Virus record (IMG/VR): IMGVR_UViG_3300030430_005214
Coordinates: 1-64,000 of that record
Length of the DNA stretch: 64,000 nucleotides
Source of the DNA: a virus
Direction: 5' to 3' (one strand)
Part shown: positions 1 to 8,356 of the stretch, piece by piece
Layout: each line of letters begins with the position of its first letter
Numbering within the stretch: the stretch's first letter is position 1
Program-made: the position numbers and the translations under genes
The notes under the pieces: generated by a model
What the model was told of the DNA's origin: nothing
Databases searched by the model: none
The model's input: only the letters and a program-made list of their open reading frames with translations

Positions 1-1071
1 TTTATCTTTTTGTCGCTCATTCAAGGAGATGCTATTTAAAATGCGGTTTTGGTAGAGCAGTTTAGCGTTAGACAAATTGCTCTCGTCTAACTTTTGCTTA
101 AGTTGCTCGATGACTGTGCCATACTTTTGTACTTTATTTTCTAACAACTGGACTTTGTTGTTCATTTTCTTTTGCTCTCTTAGGAGAGTTTTGTTTTCTT
201 TCTGGAGGAGTTTAGACTCGTTTTGAGTTTTCTTTTTAATGATGGCAGCTTGTAATTCATCAGGAAGATTCTTCTTTTGCTTGCCTTTAAGAGAAGGATG
301 ATCATCGTGTTTTTCGGTCTTTTCTTCTTCGATCTCTGCTTCCTCAAGTTCTTTTTTCTTCTCGTCCTCTTTTTCTTTTTTCTTTTTTGGTTTTTCTCTT
401 GTTAAATAATCCTCAAGTCCTGCCATTGCAGCAGCCTGTGCGCTATCGTATTCGAAGTGATCGCTCGCCATTCCTTCATCAAGATCAGGACCAAGCTCGT
501 CTTCTTCCTCGGAGAGAAGTTCAGCGATGATGTCGGCTAGATTAGCTTCATCAATTTCTATTTCCTCGTCTAGATCAAGATCTTCTTCCATTTGTTGTTT
601 CCCGGCCAAAGCGTCTGCGAGTGCTTCATCATCAATTTGAATTGTTGCTTCGTCTAGGTCATCTTCTTCTAGAAGGTCATCAAGATCTTCATCAAGCTCA
701 ATTTCTTCGTCAAGTTCGCCTTCCAGCTCTTCAAGCACCTCTTCGCGCTCTAACATATCTGCTGGATCTAGCGTGCCCTCTTCGATTTCTTGTGCCATCA
801 TTTCCTCTAGTTTATCAAGATTAATTTCTACGATGTCCTCTTCTTCTGCTAGCTGTGCGGCCGGCAATTGATCTACGATCTTACTGCCATTTTCATCAGC
901 AACCATCGCAGCGTCCTCTTCTTCCAAGGGCTCTTCTTGTTCTAAAATTGCATTAACAGCCTCTTTTATCTCAGACTGGTACTTCTCAATAACAGCTTCT
1001 TCAGCGGTTCTTTGAGCCGTTTCTTTTAGTTGTTCTGCATCAATAATGGCTTGTTCTAACATTGAGGACAT
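1..1071 (-). CDS. Prohead core scaffolding protein, gp22-like (partial, runs off the left edge)
   Basis: An open frame of 357 codons starts with ATG at 1071, behind a strong ribosome site (AAAAGGAGA, 1077-1085), and reaches base 1 without a stop. The protein is extremely acidic in its first half, with runs of Glu and Asp, then becomes Lys/Glu-rich and coiled-coil-like. The last visible residues include KLLYQNRIL and SLNERQ, a pattern I associate with the prohead core protein of T4-like phages. Position supports this: it follows the prohead protease, as gene 22 follows 21 in T4, and gp23 would be expected next. The scaffold fills the immature head and is cut up by the protease. The C-terminus is not visible. 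The call rests on composition, motif and gene order. Confidence 0.75.
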   Translation of the reverse strand, partial: MSSMLEQAIIDAEQLKETAQRTAEEAVIEKYQSEIKEAVNAILEQEEPLEEEDAAMVADENGSKIVDQLPAAQLAEEEDIVEINLDKLEEMMAQEIEEGTLDPADMLEREEVLEELEGELDEEIELDEDLDDLLEEDDLDEATIQIDDEALADALAGKQQMEEDLDLDEEIEIDEANLADIIAELLSEEEDELGPDLDEGMASDHFEYDSAQAAAMAGLEDYLTREKPKKKKEKEDEKKKELEEAEIEEEKTEKHDDHPSLKGKQKKNLPDELQAAIIKKKTQNESKLLQKENKTLLREQKKMNNKVQLLENKVQKYGTVIEQLKQKLDESNLSNAKLLYQNRILNSISLNERQKDK

Positions 1072-1076
1072 ACAAA

Positions 1077-1107
1077 TCTCCTTTTATAACTAACATTAAT
1101 TAGTTAT
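1077..1107 (-). promoter_or_regulatory. Ribosome binding site and AT-rich inverted repeat before the scaffold gene
   Basis: Between bS21 and the scaffold gene lies a perfect 8-bp inverted repeat (ATAACTAA / TTAGTTAT, 1086-1093 and 1100-1107, 6-base loop). It is immediately followed on the minus strand by the ribosome site AAAAGGAGA. It could be a weak mRNA hairpin that sets translation of this highly expressed gene, or part of a promoter or operator. It is not a terminator, having no GC stem or T tract. Confidence 0.4.
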
Positions 1108-1122
1108 TAAAATACTAAAAAC

Positions 1123-1365
1123 CTATTTTTGTCTTTGTTCTTCGCGTAGTTGGCGCTCTCGATTAAGTTTTTGAATAAGTCTTTTTTTTCTTAATTTCTC
1201 TCGGCGTCTTTTAATTGACGGTTTTTCATAGCGTTTTTTAGATAAAACTTTTTCAATAATTCTTTCGTTCTTTACTTTTTTAGTAAAACGTCTAATTAAT
1301 TTTTCTACGGGTTCGTCGCGATGTCTTGGTTTTACCTCGACGTTAATTGGTCTTTTGTTTCCCAT
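1123..1365 (-). CDS. rpsU: Ribosomal protein bS21 homolog
   Basis: An 80-residue, very basic protein. After a short leader it follows the bS21 pattern: a VEVK start strand, a basic helix (PVEKLIRRFTKKV), then the characteristic YEKP (residues 46-49), then a long Lys/Arg tail (KRRREKLRKK and onward). Bacterial bS21 is about 70 residues, so it is full length with a slightly longer tail. bS21 sits on the 30S subunit next to the anti-Shine-Dalgarno end of 16S rRNA and helps initiation. Phage copies are known, including in marine T4-like phages, and are thought to replace the host protein. It has its own ribosome site (GAGG before ATG) and lies between two head genes, which implies late expression with the capsid proteins. 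Confidence 0.85.
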   Translation of the reverse strand: MGNKRPINVEVKPRHRDEPVEKLIRRFTKKVKNERIIEKVLSKKRYEKPSIKRRREKLRKKRLIQKLNRERQLREEQRQK

Positions 1366-1373
1366 AATAACCT

Positions 1374-1793
1374 CTAAATCATTTTTGACCAGTCACGATT
1401 AGCAACTGCCATTATACCAGCGATATCTACACCGGGATCACTTGGTGCAACACCGCTCAATGCGCCTGCTTGACCATTGGAAGGATCTGCTGCTTCCTCT
1501 ATTGGCTCTGTCCCGCTAAAAACATCTACACCAAAACCGGCAGCGTCTAATAGTTTTCTTTTTTGTTCTTTCATCATTTCATATTTTTGTTCTTGCAACT
1601 CTTGACGTTGTTGTTGCATAAGTTTATTTTCTTGCATTACAGGTCTTTGTTGTATAGGAGATTGTTGTAGCGGCTGGATGCCTTTTACAACCTCTGAAAT
1701 AATGTTGGATAATAAACCTTTTTCTAGAAGTACTTCACTAATGCACTCTTCTACGATAGGCTTAATAACTCTTTTAAGTTGTGATTTTTTCAT
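1374..1793 (-). CDS. Hypothetical protein between prohead protease and bS21
   Basis: 139 residues, function not recognised. The basic, helical N-terminus (about 1-45) is followed by a Gln-rich stretch (about 47-75) that looks like a flexible or coiled-coil linker. An acidic, Ala/Gly/Pro-rich segment follows, and the protein ends WSKMI. It starts 1 base after the protease stop region with AAGG upstream. Its position between protease and scaffold suggests a head-assembly or internal head protein, perhaps a cleaved core component, but this is inference from context only. Confidence 0.7.
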   Translation of the reverse strand: MKKSQLKRVIKPIVEECISEVLLEKGLLSNIISEVVKGIQPLQQSPIQQRPVMQENKLMQQQRQELQEQKYEMMKEQKRKLLDAAGFGVDVFSGTEPIEEAADPSNGQAGALSGVAPSDPGVDIAGIMAVANRDWSKMI

Positions 1794-1794
1794 T

Positions 1795-2442
1795 TTAACC
1801 TTTTAAGATTTCATTTAGTGCGCGATTAATTCTATCGCCTTTTGTAAAAAATTCTTTTGACTTATTTTCAGACATTCGAAGCTTTATATCACCCTTGTGC
1901 GGTTCTAAAACATAAGCACCAGGAGATGAAGGTTCTGAAACAGCATCAAAACAAATAAGTTGTAAATCGTCCTGCACAACTTGAATAGAGTTTCCTTGTG
2001 CGTCACGACTTTCTTTTAGTGAGCCCATTGCTCTTGATGAAAAACCAAAAAGCACACCACTTTCGTAAAGACCTCGGAGGATATCCCCAGAGGGTGTTTT
2101 AAGAACTTTTATTGTTCCTAATACGCTGTCGCCATCCCAATACATTCTTGTAATCATATGGGATGCATTTTTAAGATTAATAACTGAGTCATCCGGATGA
2201 TCGCATTCGCCAATGGCTCTGTTTTCTCTAATCAACTTTTGATAATTTTCAACTTCTCTTTCCAGCACGTCGCGAGGATAAGTTCTGCCATTTCCATTTC
2301 TAACATTGCATTGTTGCAATTTTGCAGGAAACATAAGAAAGCCCTCAGAAAGCATTTTCTTTTCACTCTCATTTAAGAGATCGCGGCAGCCTCTATCATC
2401 GCATTTAAGTTCAAAAAATTCTCGTAAAAGTTGTTTAGCCAT
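1795..2442 (-). CDS. Prohead core protease, gp21-like
   Basis: 215 residues, the usual size for T4 gp21-type (S77 family) proteases, which cleave the scaffold and capsid proteins during head maturation. Conserved blocks are visible: NGRTYP near residue 51, GECDHP (79-83) with the likely catalytic His82, and GFSSRAMGSL (133-142) carrying the likely nucleophile (Ser135 or Ser136). The spacing between His and Ser matches the herpes-assemblin-like fold. The start ATG at 2442 has AAGG seven bases upstream. The preceding 100 bases contain two GC hairpins and a short ORF that overlaps this start by 8 bases. Gene order (portal, unknowns, protease, scaffold) agrees with T4. Confidence 0.88.
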   Translation of the reverse strand: MAKQLLREFFELKCDDRGCRDLLNESEKKMLSEGFLMFPAKLQQCNVRNGNGRTYPRDVLEREVENYQKLIRENRAIGECDHPDDSVINLKNASHMITRMYWDGDSVLGTIKVLKTPSGDILRGLYESGVLFGFSSRAMGSLKESRDAQGNSIQVVQDDLQLICFDAVSEPSSPGAYVLEPHKGDIKLRMSENKSKEFFTKGDRINRALNEILKG

Positions 2443-2542
2443 TGTTAATCCTTGTAGCGGGCGTTACCCGCCCGTCTATCGATCCGCTGCAACAGCGGCG
2501 AACAGGTTGTAATTTCCACTTTAAAGTCCACTCGTTACGCAT
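2435..2542 (-). CDS. Possible 35-residue leader ORF overlapping the protease start
   Basis: ATG at 2542 lies five bases after the AAGGAG that ends the upstream membrane-protein gene, and the frame runs 35 codons to TAA at 2435. It overlaps the protease start by 8 bases in another frame. The predicted peptide is basic, with Trp5 and Trp9, a CC pair and the end GRVTPATRINNG. The middle codons coincide with two GC-rich hairpins, so the base composition differs sharply from neighbouring DNA. It may be a real small protein, a leader peptide coupling protease translation, or chance. Comparison of synonymous changes in relatives would decide. Confidence 0.35.
   Translation of the reverse strand: MRNEWTLKWKLQPVRRCCSGSIDGRVTPATRINNG
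2458..2498 (-). repeat. Two adjacent GC-rich hairpins upstream of the prohead protease
   Basis: Perfect 6-bp stems: CGGGCG/CGCCCG at 2458-2474 with a 5-base loop, and CCGCTG/CAGCGG at 2484-2498 with a 3-base loop. They lie 16 to 56 bases ahead of the protease start codon. Neither is followed by a T tract on the minus strand, so they are not intrinsic terminators. In a genome this AT-rich two such stems in 41 bases are unlikely by chance. An RNA structure controlling translation or mRNA processing is possible. Confidence 0.6.
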
Positions 2543-2544
2543 TT

Positions 2545-2853
2545 TTACTCCTTTTGGTTTACTTTTAAACCAAAGTCATTAACAAGCATCGCTAATAAAT
2601 AACTTGTTCCAGAGGATAAACATCCCAAAAGAAAAGCATTTATTAAACTATAATCAAATGTAAATAGTTCTGTAAAAGGGTTTATGCTCCATAAAAACAC
2701 CCCGGCCCAAAAACCAAAGCACAGAGGGCATCTGTAAAGCTTTCCATAAAACCCTGCTTTATCCATTAATTGTCTGAATTTTTCAAATATAGAACCGTAG
2801 ACGACGATCATTGTTAGACCGTAAGCACATAAAACAAAATGTAATAAATTCAT
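2545..2853 (-). CDS. Small membrane protein with a CPLCFGFW motif
   Basis: 102 residues with at least three hydrophobic stretches: about 3-20, 45-57 and 68-90. Between the first and second is RCPLCFGFWAG (about 41-51), a Cys-x-x-Cys pair at the membrane surface that could bind metal or form a disulfide. I recall related CPxCxGFW membrane proteins in marine phages but know no function. It starts at the ATG next to the preceding gene's stop and lies inside the head operon, so a role in head assembly at the membrane (T4 proheads assemble there) is conceivable but unproven. Confidence 0.7.
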   Translation of the reverse strand: MNLLHFVLCAYGLTMIVVYGSIFEKFRQLMDKAGFYGKLYRCPLCFGFWAGVFLWSINPFTELFTFDYSLINAFLLGCLSSGTSYLLAMLVNDFGLKVNQKE

Positions 2854-3417
2854 TTATTCCTCGTAGTAGTAACCGACAAGACCATAGGCAGCGGTTGAAC
2901 CTGGATAAGTGTTCACCGTGCCCTGTCTTGGCTCGTGGGGGATTTTTCCTAGTCGGGTTGTATCCTCATCAGAGGGCTCTGTTAAAGTCTTATCAAAGCT
3001 ATTTTCATAGTCTCTGTAAGCTTTTACGCCAGGGGCCTCTTCATGTAGGAACTTCGCGATTGAGTAAACAGTAACGTCGATAGGGCTAATATCTTTTTGC
3101 TTTTCTTCAGGAATAAGAATAGTTCCCTCTAGAGATCCAAAAACATTACCACCTCTAACCATACCGGGATCAACGACACCATGTTTAGTAAGATATTCAA
3201 ACATTCTAGATTGTGTTGCATAAACATGATCACCGTAACGATCTTTAGAAAGAGCAAATACTTTATTTTTTGACGGAGAAACTAGAATATCAATATCTGG
3301 GTGGTCAAATATCATAATATCACCAGCCATGGTTTTTCTTGCTTTAAGTTCAACTACTGCATCTGGCTTATCTATTTTGATGCGGACTGGTTTTTTATTG
3401 TCGATTGTTATTTTCAT
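2854..3417 (-). CDS. Conserved-type hypothetical protein of the head operon
   Basis: 187 residues, family not recognised. The N-terminal 60 residues alternate Lys/Ile/Asp and look beta-rich; the rest is mixed, with a Gly/Tyr-rich end (YGLVGYYYEE). No membrane segment or catalytic motif is evident. It begins inside a TAATG junction with the upstream gene (1-base overlap), so it is translationally coupled to it. Its place between portal and protease corresponds to the T4 gene 67/68 position, but I see no sequence likeness to those core proteins. Confidence 0.7.
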   Translation of the reverse strand: MKITIDNKKPVRIKIDKPDAVVELKARKTMAGDIMIFDHPDIDILVSPSKNKVFALSKDRYGDHVYATQSRMFEYLTKHGVVDPGMVRGGNVFGSLEGTILIPEEKQKDISPIDVTVYSIAKFLHEEAPGVKAYRDYENSFDKTLTEPSDEDTTRLGKIPHEPRQGTVNTYPGSTAAYGLVGYYYEE

Positions 3418-4229
3418 TATGATAAAATCTCTTTTTCTAACTGTTGAATTTGTAAAACTTTATGAAGGGTTTCTTTGTTAATAGGCTCTTTACTGACATT
3501 AGATAAAATATCATAAATTTTCAGTAAGTTTTCCTTAATGGTTTTATCATTCTGTGTTTCTTCTAACTTTTGAGCTTCAATGACAACATTTTTTAATCGG
3601 CCGATCTCTTCACTTAAATAAAAGTTAAATTCCAAGCCGTTATCGGAAAAAGAAGAAATATAATTAGAAAGTAGTTGCTTTTGGCTTTCAAGTAGTGTAG
3701 AGTAAGAATCATTAAATCTTTTAGTAAAAGCCTTAACAACCAACGAAGACGCTCGTGGGGTTTCTGTTTTTTCTGCTGGTTTAGAGGTTAGGCGTTCTAC
3801 TATTTTTGTTTCTAAAAGAACTTTTGTTTTTGGTCCCCCAACGGATCCAAAAATCTGTGATATAGTAGCTAAGTATTTATAATTTGGAACAAAGTTGTTA
3901 AAGACACTTCTTGATAGTTCTTTATTTATTTTTGAAATAGTTGCACTTTGCTCTTTGAAAAGTTGTTTTTGGTCAACCATTGAATGTTGATGCTTTGTTT
4001 CTATTAAAACCTTTTCGGCTATTTTTTCTTGTAAATTATTATTTTCTAAAAGAGTTTTATATAATTCTAACTCTTTGCGAAGTTGTGTTTCTGGAGCAAA
4101 CGATTCTTTCATTATTTTTATAGCAACGTCTCTTTTGCTATTGTTTCTAGCTACTGATTGTTTAACAATTTCTCGTATCAGAGCCTCGTAGATAAAAGCA
4201 GTGTTTCTTTTCTTGTTATGCCTTGCCAT
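3417..4229 (-). CDS. Helical hypothetical protein downstream of portal
   Basis: 270 residues, rich in Lys, Glu and Leu and predicted almost entirely helical, with likely coiled coils about 45-110 and 185-265. The N-terminus is basic (MARHNKKRNTAFIYEAL). It starts directly after the portal stop (TAA then ATG) and ends in a TAATG overlap with the next gene. The position after portal and before protease, and the helical composition, would fit a prohead core component analogous to T4 gp67 or gp68, but no homology is visible. Function unknown. Confidence 0.72.
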   Translation of the reverse strand: MARHNKKRNTAFIYEALIREIVKQSVARNNSKRDVAIKIMKESFAPETQLRKELELYKTLLENNNLQEKIAEKVLIETKHQHSMVDQKQLFKEQSATISKINKELSRSVFNNFVPNYKYLATISQIFGSVGGPKTKVLLETKIVERLTSKPAEKTETPRASSLVVKAFTKRFNDSYSTLLESQKQLLSNYISSFSDNGLEFNFYLSEEIGRLKNVVIEAQKLEETQNDKTIKENLLKIYDILSNVSKEPINKETLHKVLQIQQLEKEILS

Positions 4230-6233
4230 TTAGTCTTGCTCCAAATCTTTAAAGATTTCTTTTATTTCATCTCTAACTTCGAAGATCTGTTTTTCTTCTT
4301 CTTCGTAATTAGTTGTTTTATTCTCAAAAATGCCTTTTCCTGTAGTCTTGAAAGAATCTAAGCCTAGCATTGTTGCCGCGTCTTTCGATAAGTTCATTCT
4401 TACTTGACGATCTGGCATTCTTGATATTTCATGTGAATGACTTGCCCTGTAAGAGCGCTTTCTAGCTCCCCCATCTCTTTTGTCAACTTTAACCGGAGTA
4501 TACATTTTGCCTTTTGAATTTGTAGTTGTAGTCTGACCAGTTTTTTTATTAACTATTTTATAATTTGTATCGTCGCGCTTTCCTGGCGGTTCTGCCGCAG
4601 GCTCCGCACCGGGTTCAGCGAGTAAAGGCGTGTCATCTGCTTCGGCAGCAGGCGGCTCTTCAGCTGGCGGTTCTGCGCCTAAACCTTCATCACCAAGACC
4701 TAGACCGCCGCCTTCGTCACCGCCGAGGTCTCCTAAGTCACCACCACCAATATCTCCAAGGCCGCCGACGCCGCCAGTGTCTGCTGTTTCTTCAGCTACT
4801 TTTTCTAGTGCTGTGGTGACTTGTCTATCGTAAAAAATCTCTCGCTGGTTTCGCAAGTATTCGTCTTCTGAAACATCAAATATGTTTTCAGCAATCCAAC
4901 GTTTTGAGAAATAACCCTCTGTTGCTTGAGAAGCCACACTAAACTTCGTATTCCAAGTTTCAAGCTCTTGTAGCTCAGAAATCTTTGAAGGATTGTTAAG
5001 TTTTAACTTAAAGTTAATTAAATCGTCACCGCGGTAGCCAAGAACGTAAAGATGAATGGTCGCTATTTTTTCTAATTCTGATATTATAGAACGTTGCATT
5101 CTTTGAACTGTTCTGGCAAAACGTATGTCTTTTTGAGCTAATGCACCCTTTTCTTCTTCGCCGCCATCACCTCTAATAAGATAAGATTGTGGTATCTTAA
5201 GAGCAGAAAACATTTTATCTCGTAGATACTTTACATCATCGATATCACCTGTAAAAGTGCCGCCGGGGAGCGATTGAATTTCAGTTTTTACTCCTCCGCG
5301 AACTGGAATGTAGTAATCTTCTTCAACAGACATCGGGTTATAACGAAGGTCAACTCGACCTGTATCAGCATCTACAACTTGATTTCTCTTCATAGATGTA
5401 ATAAATCGTTGCATAAAGTTTTCTATATCTTGCGGTGGAATATTACCAACATCAACATAAAATACTTTTCGCTCTGGCGAGCGGACGATACGATAGGCCA
5501 TCATTGCGTCTTCAAGAAGTGTTAGTTGTCTCCATATTCTACGAGCGGGATCTAGAACTGAAGTTCCATATGGTGCAAACTTATCGTTTCCTAAGATACG
5601 GAAATGAGCAACCTGCCAGTTTTCAAAAGTGACGCCGGCGCTATTCCACTGAAATTGCACATAATTTGGATTTTGTTTATCTTCACCTTCAAGTCTCTCG
5701 ATCTCTCTAGAAGGCAGGCCAATAACGTTTTTTATACCAAGGTGTGAATCAATATCCATGTAAAGATAAAAATCACCGTACTTACACATAGTTCTTGCCC
5801 AGCCAAAAAGATTAAACTCAATGTTAAGAACTTTATAGTAAAGCGTTTCTAATATTTGTTTTATTTCTTCATCATGACATTGTATCTTTAGCATTCTATT
5901 ATAAACGTTAAATGTTGTCATCTCATCAGCAAAGATATCTAGAGCAGAGGCGAGTTCTGGGGTATACTCCATTTGTTCAAAGTCGGCATAACGAACCAAG
6001 CGACTTTGTGTGCTCATGTTGTAGTTTGAAAAATTATCTAATGGGTTGTAACTGGATCGTTCAAATTTTTGACCGGCTACATCTTTAAAAGTGTTCGCAT
6101 ATTTATCAAGTCTTCTTCTGCGAAGCTGTCTAGTGTTTTGCGTTCTGTAATTAATAATTGGACCAGAAAATAAACGCGTTAATCTTTTAAAAAGTGGTGA
6201 TTCTGTATTTTTAGTATTTTCGTTTCCAGCCAT
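4230..6233 (-). CDS. Portal vertex protein, gp20-like
   Basis: 667 residues. The body (about 60-490) carries blocks typical of T4-like gp20: SALDIFADEMTT, a region around FGWARTMCKYGDFYLY, and near 350-400 IPQSYLIRGDGG followed by a helix rich in Arg and Gln. Twelve copies form the ring at the head vertex that initiates prohead assembly and through which DNA is packaged. From about residue 495 to 555 there is a low-complexity Gly/Asp/Leu then Pro/Glu/Ala segment, absent from T4 gp20, followed by a Lys-rich and then acidic tail ending at 667. T4 gp20 is about 520 residues, so the C-terminal 150 residues are an extension. It begins 3 bases after the terminase stop. Confidence 0.93.
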   Translation of the reverse strand: MAGNENTKNTESPLFKRLTRLFSGPIINYRTQNTRQLRRRRLDKYANTFKDVAGQKFERSSYNPLDNFSNYNMSTQSRLVRYADFEQMEYTPELASALDIFADEMTTFNVYNRMLKIQCHDEEIKQILETLYYKVLNIEFNLFGWARTMCKYGDFYLYMDIDSHLGIKNVIGLPSREIERLEGEDKQNPNYVQFQWNSAGVTFENWQVAHFRILGNDKFAPYGTSVLDPARRIWRQLTLLEDAMMAYRIVRSPERKVFYVDVGNIPPQDIENFMQRFITSMKRNQVVDADTGRVDLRYNPMSVEEDYYIPVRGGVKTEIQSLPGGTFTGDIDDVKYLRDKMFSALKIPQSYLIRGDGGEEEKGALAQKDIRFARTVQRMQRSIISELEKIATIHLYVLGYRGDDLINFKLKLNNPSKISELQELETWNTKFSVASQATEGYFSKRWIAENIFDVSEDEYLRNQREIFYDRQVTTALEKVAEETADTGGVGGLGDIGGGDLGDLGGDEGGGLGLGDEGLGAEPPAEEPPAAEADDTPLLAEPGAEPAAEPPGKRDDTNYKIVNKKTGQTTTTNSKGKMYTPVKVDKRDGGARKRSYRASHSHEISRMPDRQVRMNLSKDAATMLGLDSFKTTGKGIFENKTTNYEEEEKQIFEVRDEIKEIFKDLEQD

Positions 6234-6236
6234 TTT

Positions 6237-7814
6237 TTATCCTTTAAATATCCAAGAAAAATCTTTTCTTAATTTTTGTTCTTCTTCATATCTTTCATGT
6301 AAAGAAGCTTTATATTGACCAGGGGCTCTTGTATCTAAATTAGTTCTGCTGGTAGCTATGCTATTAATAAAAGCTTTTCTATATTCAACGTCTTTTTGAT
6401 TTTCTATAATAGCAGTATCTCTCACCCAACAGCCAATTGCAGCAGCCATTACTAAATCATCATTATAGCCCCGCTGTGCTTCTGGTCTTCCATTTCTCCA
6501 AATAAATGTATCTAATTCGTTTGCTAAACGTTTAGAATAAATAGTTAATACTTTATTTCTTATGAACTCTTCAAACTTTGCTATTATTAAAGGTCTTGTT
6601 TTGAGAGATGTAGTAAAACCAGGGACAACAGATGAATCCCCCAAAGCAGCATACTGTTCCACATACTGATGAGAACCTTTCTTGCTATGGTAAACATTTT
6701 TATACCCTTTTTCTAAAAGTTTTTCTAAAACACTGAAGCCAACGTTGTTGTTTTCCACCACTAACATTGCTTCTTTATATTCTAACCCAGTTGTGTAAAG
6801 TATTTCAGAAAAAAGATCTGAGGTCGGCTTACCTTTGTATTCTGCAACTATCTCCATCGTTTGAAGTTTAAAGACGTGAAAAGTACTTGAGTCTGCACCG
6901 TCACCTCTGGCGACGTCAGCAACTAATAAATAACTATGTCCTTCTTGTGCTTCTTCCCAAATCCAAGTATTTCTATCAAAACCTACTCTATATTTTGGCT
7001 CCACTAAACTTTCTTTTATTCTTAATATGTCATCTCCATGAATAACAGTATCTCCTGAAGTATTAAAGTTGCATTCATACTCTTGCGCGATTTGGCGCCT
7101 GGACATGTTTTTAGTCTCTGTTTTAAACCATTCGTCATCTCTATCGGGATGTACATCCCAAGGAAGATTTACAGGTAAAAATTCATTGTCGCCGCCTTCT
7201 GCTCCAACATATGTCTCATGAAACCAATCACCTACGCCATTCGGAGTTGATATGGCGATACAGCGCCCACCGGTAGAAATTGTAGGATAAAGACCGGTCC
7301 AGAGTTCATCAAGCCCATCAATGTGTGCGGCCTCATCAATAACTAACAATGATAGTGCTTCTGAACGACCAGCATCACCAGATGTAGATGATGCTTTAAC
7401 TTGACTTCCGTTTGTCAGTTCTATACTGTTTTTATTATCTACACTAAAATTCGCTATCTTTAGCCACGGAGGTAAGTTTTTTAAAATTGTTTTTACTTTT
7501 TTAACTAAGTTTGCTGCGGTCGCTAATTTTGTTGCAACGATGAGGACATTTTTATCACGATGAAAAAGCACAAGCCATGCGACATAAGCAGCAGTGATAG
7601 TTGAAATTCCTAACTGTCTTGCTTTGAGAACGACTATAAAGCGATGTAATGCAAGGTTTTCTACTAAATCTCCTTGAAAATCATAAGTTTTAAATGGAAT
7701 AAGACCTTTACCTGGGTGTGGTATTTTACAATAGGTGTTTATAAAATAGACGGGCTTCTTACCAGATTTTACAATCTCTTTTACTATCTTTTCTTTTGTG
7801 AGTTTGTAAGCCAT
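6237..7814 (-). CDS. Terminase large subunit, gp17-like
   Basis: 525 residues, a packaging ATPase plus headful nuclease. The ATPase domain has a Walker A-like ARQLGIST (65-72), Walker B LLVIDEAAH (156-164; Asp160, Glu161) and the coupling motif STPNG (189-193). The invariant GKT lysine of T4 (SRQLGKTT) is replaced by Ile; Lys64 just before the motif may serve, as in the deviant Walker A of lambda-type terminases. The RNase H-like nuclease is marked by VADVARGDGAD (298-308, Asp300), VVENNN (Glu354) and NDDLVMA (Asp452/Asp453). It begins in a TAATG overlap with the 180-residue gene upstream and is followed at once by the portal. Confidence 0.93.
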   Translation of the reverse strand: MAYKLTKEKIVKEIVKSGKKPVYFINTYCKIPHPGKGLIPFKTYDFQGDLVENLALHRFIVVLKARQLGISTITAAYVAWLVLFHRDKNVLIVATKLATAANLVKKVKTILKNLPPWLKIANFSVDNKNSIELTNGSQVKASSTSGDAGRSEALSLLVIDEAAHIDGLDELWTGLYPTISTGGRCIAISTPNGVGDWFHETYVGAEGGDNEFLPVNLPWDVHPDRDDEWFKTETKNMSRRQIAQEYECNFNTSGDTVIHGDDILRIKESLVEPKYRVGFDRNTWIWEEAQEGHSYLLVADVARGDGADSSTFHVFKLQTMEIVAEYKGKPTSDLFSEILYTTGLEYKEAMLVVENNNVGFSVLEKLLEKGYKNVYHSKKGSHQYVEQYAALGDSSVVPGFTTSLKTRPLIIAKFEEFIRNKVLTIYSKRLANELDTFIWRNGRPEAQRGYNDDLVMAAAIGCWVRDTAIIENQKDVEYRKAFINSIATSRTNLDTRAPGQYKASLHERYEEEQKLRKDFSWIFKG

Positions 7815-8356
7815 TAATCATTTGGTCTGGTGTCATTTTCGGGTCTTTTATCAGAAGACTGCTCAAGAAACTTTTTAAAGTTGTCTTCTAATCTATCCTC
7901 CGATGGTTCGGCAACTGGTGTCACATCTTTCATGTTACCCACCGTGTACACTTTTGAAGCTTGAACCCATGTTCTAATTTTAGACATGTTTTGTAATATC
8001 ATACTAACCGGGCCATCTTCAGTCAGGTTAAGAGTTTCACCACTAACATTCTTATATTCTTTTTTTAAAAACTTTGAAATGTCAGCAAACGTTTGCTCTA
8101 ATTCTTGATCCAAATTTGTATTGTGAAAAGATGATACGGGCATTTCTGACTGGTAGGATACGATGAGTTTTGGACCGCTCATACGAACTTTAAATCCGTC
8201 CATCACTCTAGAATCATTTAAGGCACAGCCTTTTTCTCGTTTTAATCCAATTGGATCGTCTTCTCCATCTACTCTAAATCGTCCATCTTGCGCACCATCA
8301 TAAGCATTTGCAGCCGCTTGGTTAATTCCTTTAATAATATCGTAAACTGTAGCCAT
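7814..8356 (-). CDS. Hypothetical protein immediately upstream of the large terminase
   Basis: 180 residues, soluble, family not recognised. The central part has beta-strand-like stretches (FKVRMSGPKLIVSYQS) followed by helices, and the end is hydrophilic and acidic. It is joined by TAATG overlaps both to the upstream zinc-ribbon gene and to the terminase, so the three are one translational unit. The T4 small terminase gp16 occupies this position, but gp16 is helical with a coiled coil and this protein does not look like it. A packaging role is possible from context only. Confidence 0.72.
   Translation of the reverse strand: MATVYDIIKGINQAAANAYDGAQDGRFRVDGEDDPIGLKREKGCALNDSRVMDGFKVRMSGPKLIVSYQSEMPVSSFHNTNLDQELEQTFADISKFLKKEYKNVSGETLNLTEDGPVSMILQNMSKIRTWVQASKVYTVGNMKDVTPVAEPSEDRLEDNFKKFLEQSSDKRPENDTRPND

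Noticed and set aside
4650-4800. Plus-strand Ser/Pro-rich frames opposite the portal C-terminus
   Set aside because: They mirror the low-complexity Gly/Asp/Glu segment of the portal protein and are not genes.
7814-8356. Naming the gene before the large terminase as small terminase gp16
   Set aside because: Position fits, but the sequence shows beta strands and no gp16-like coiled coil, so a name would be a guess.
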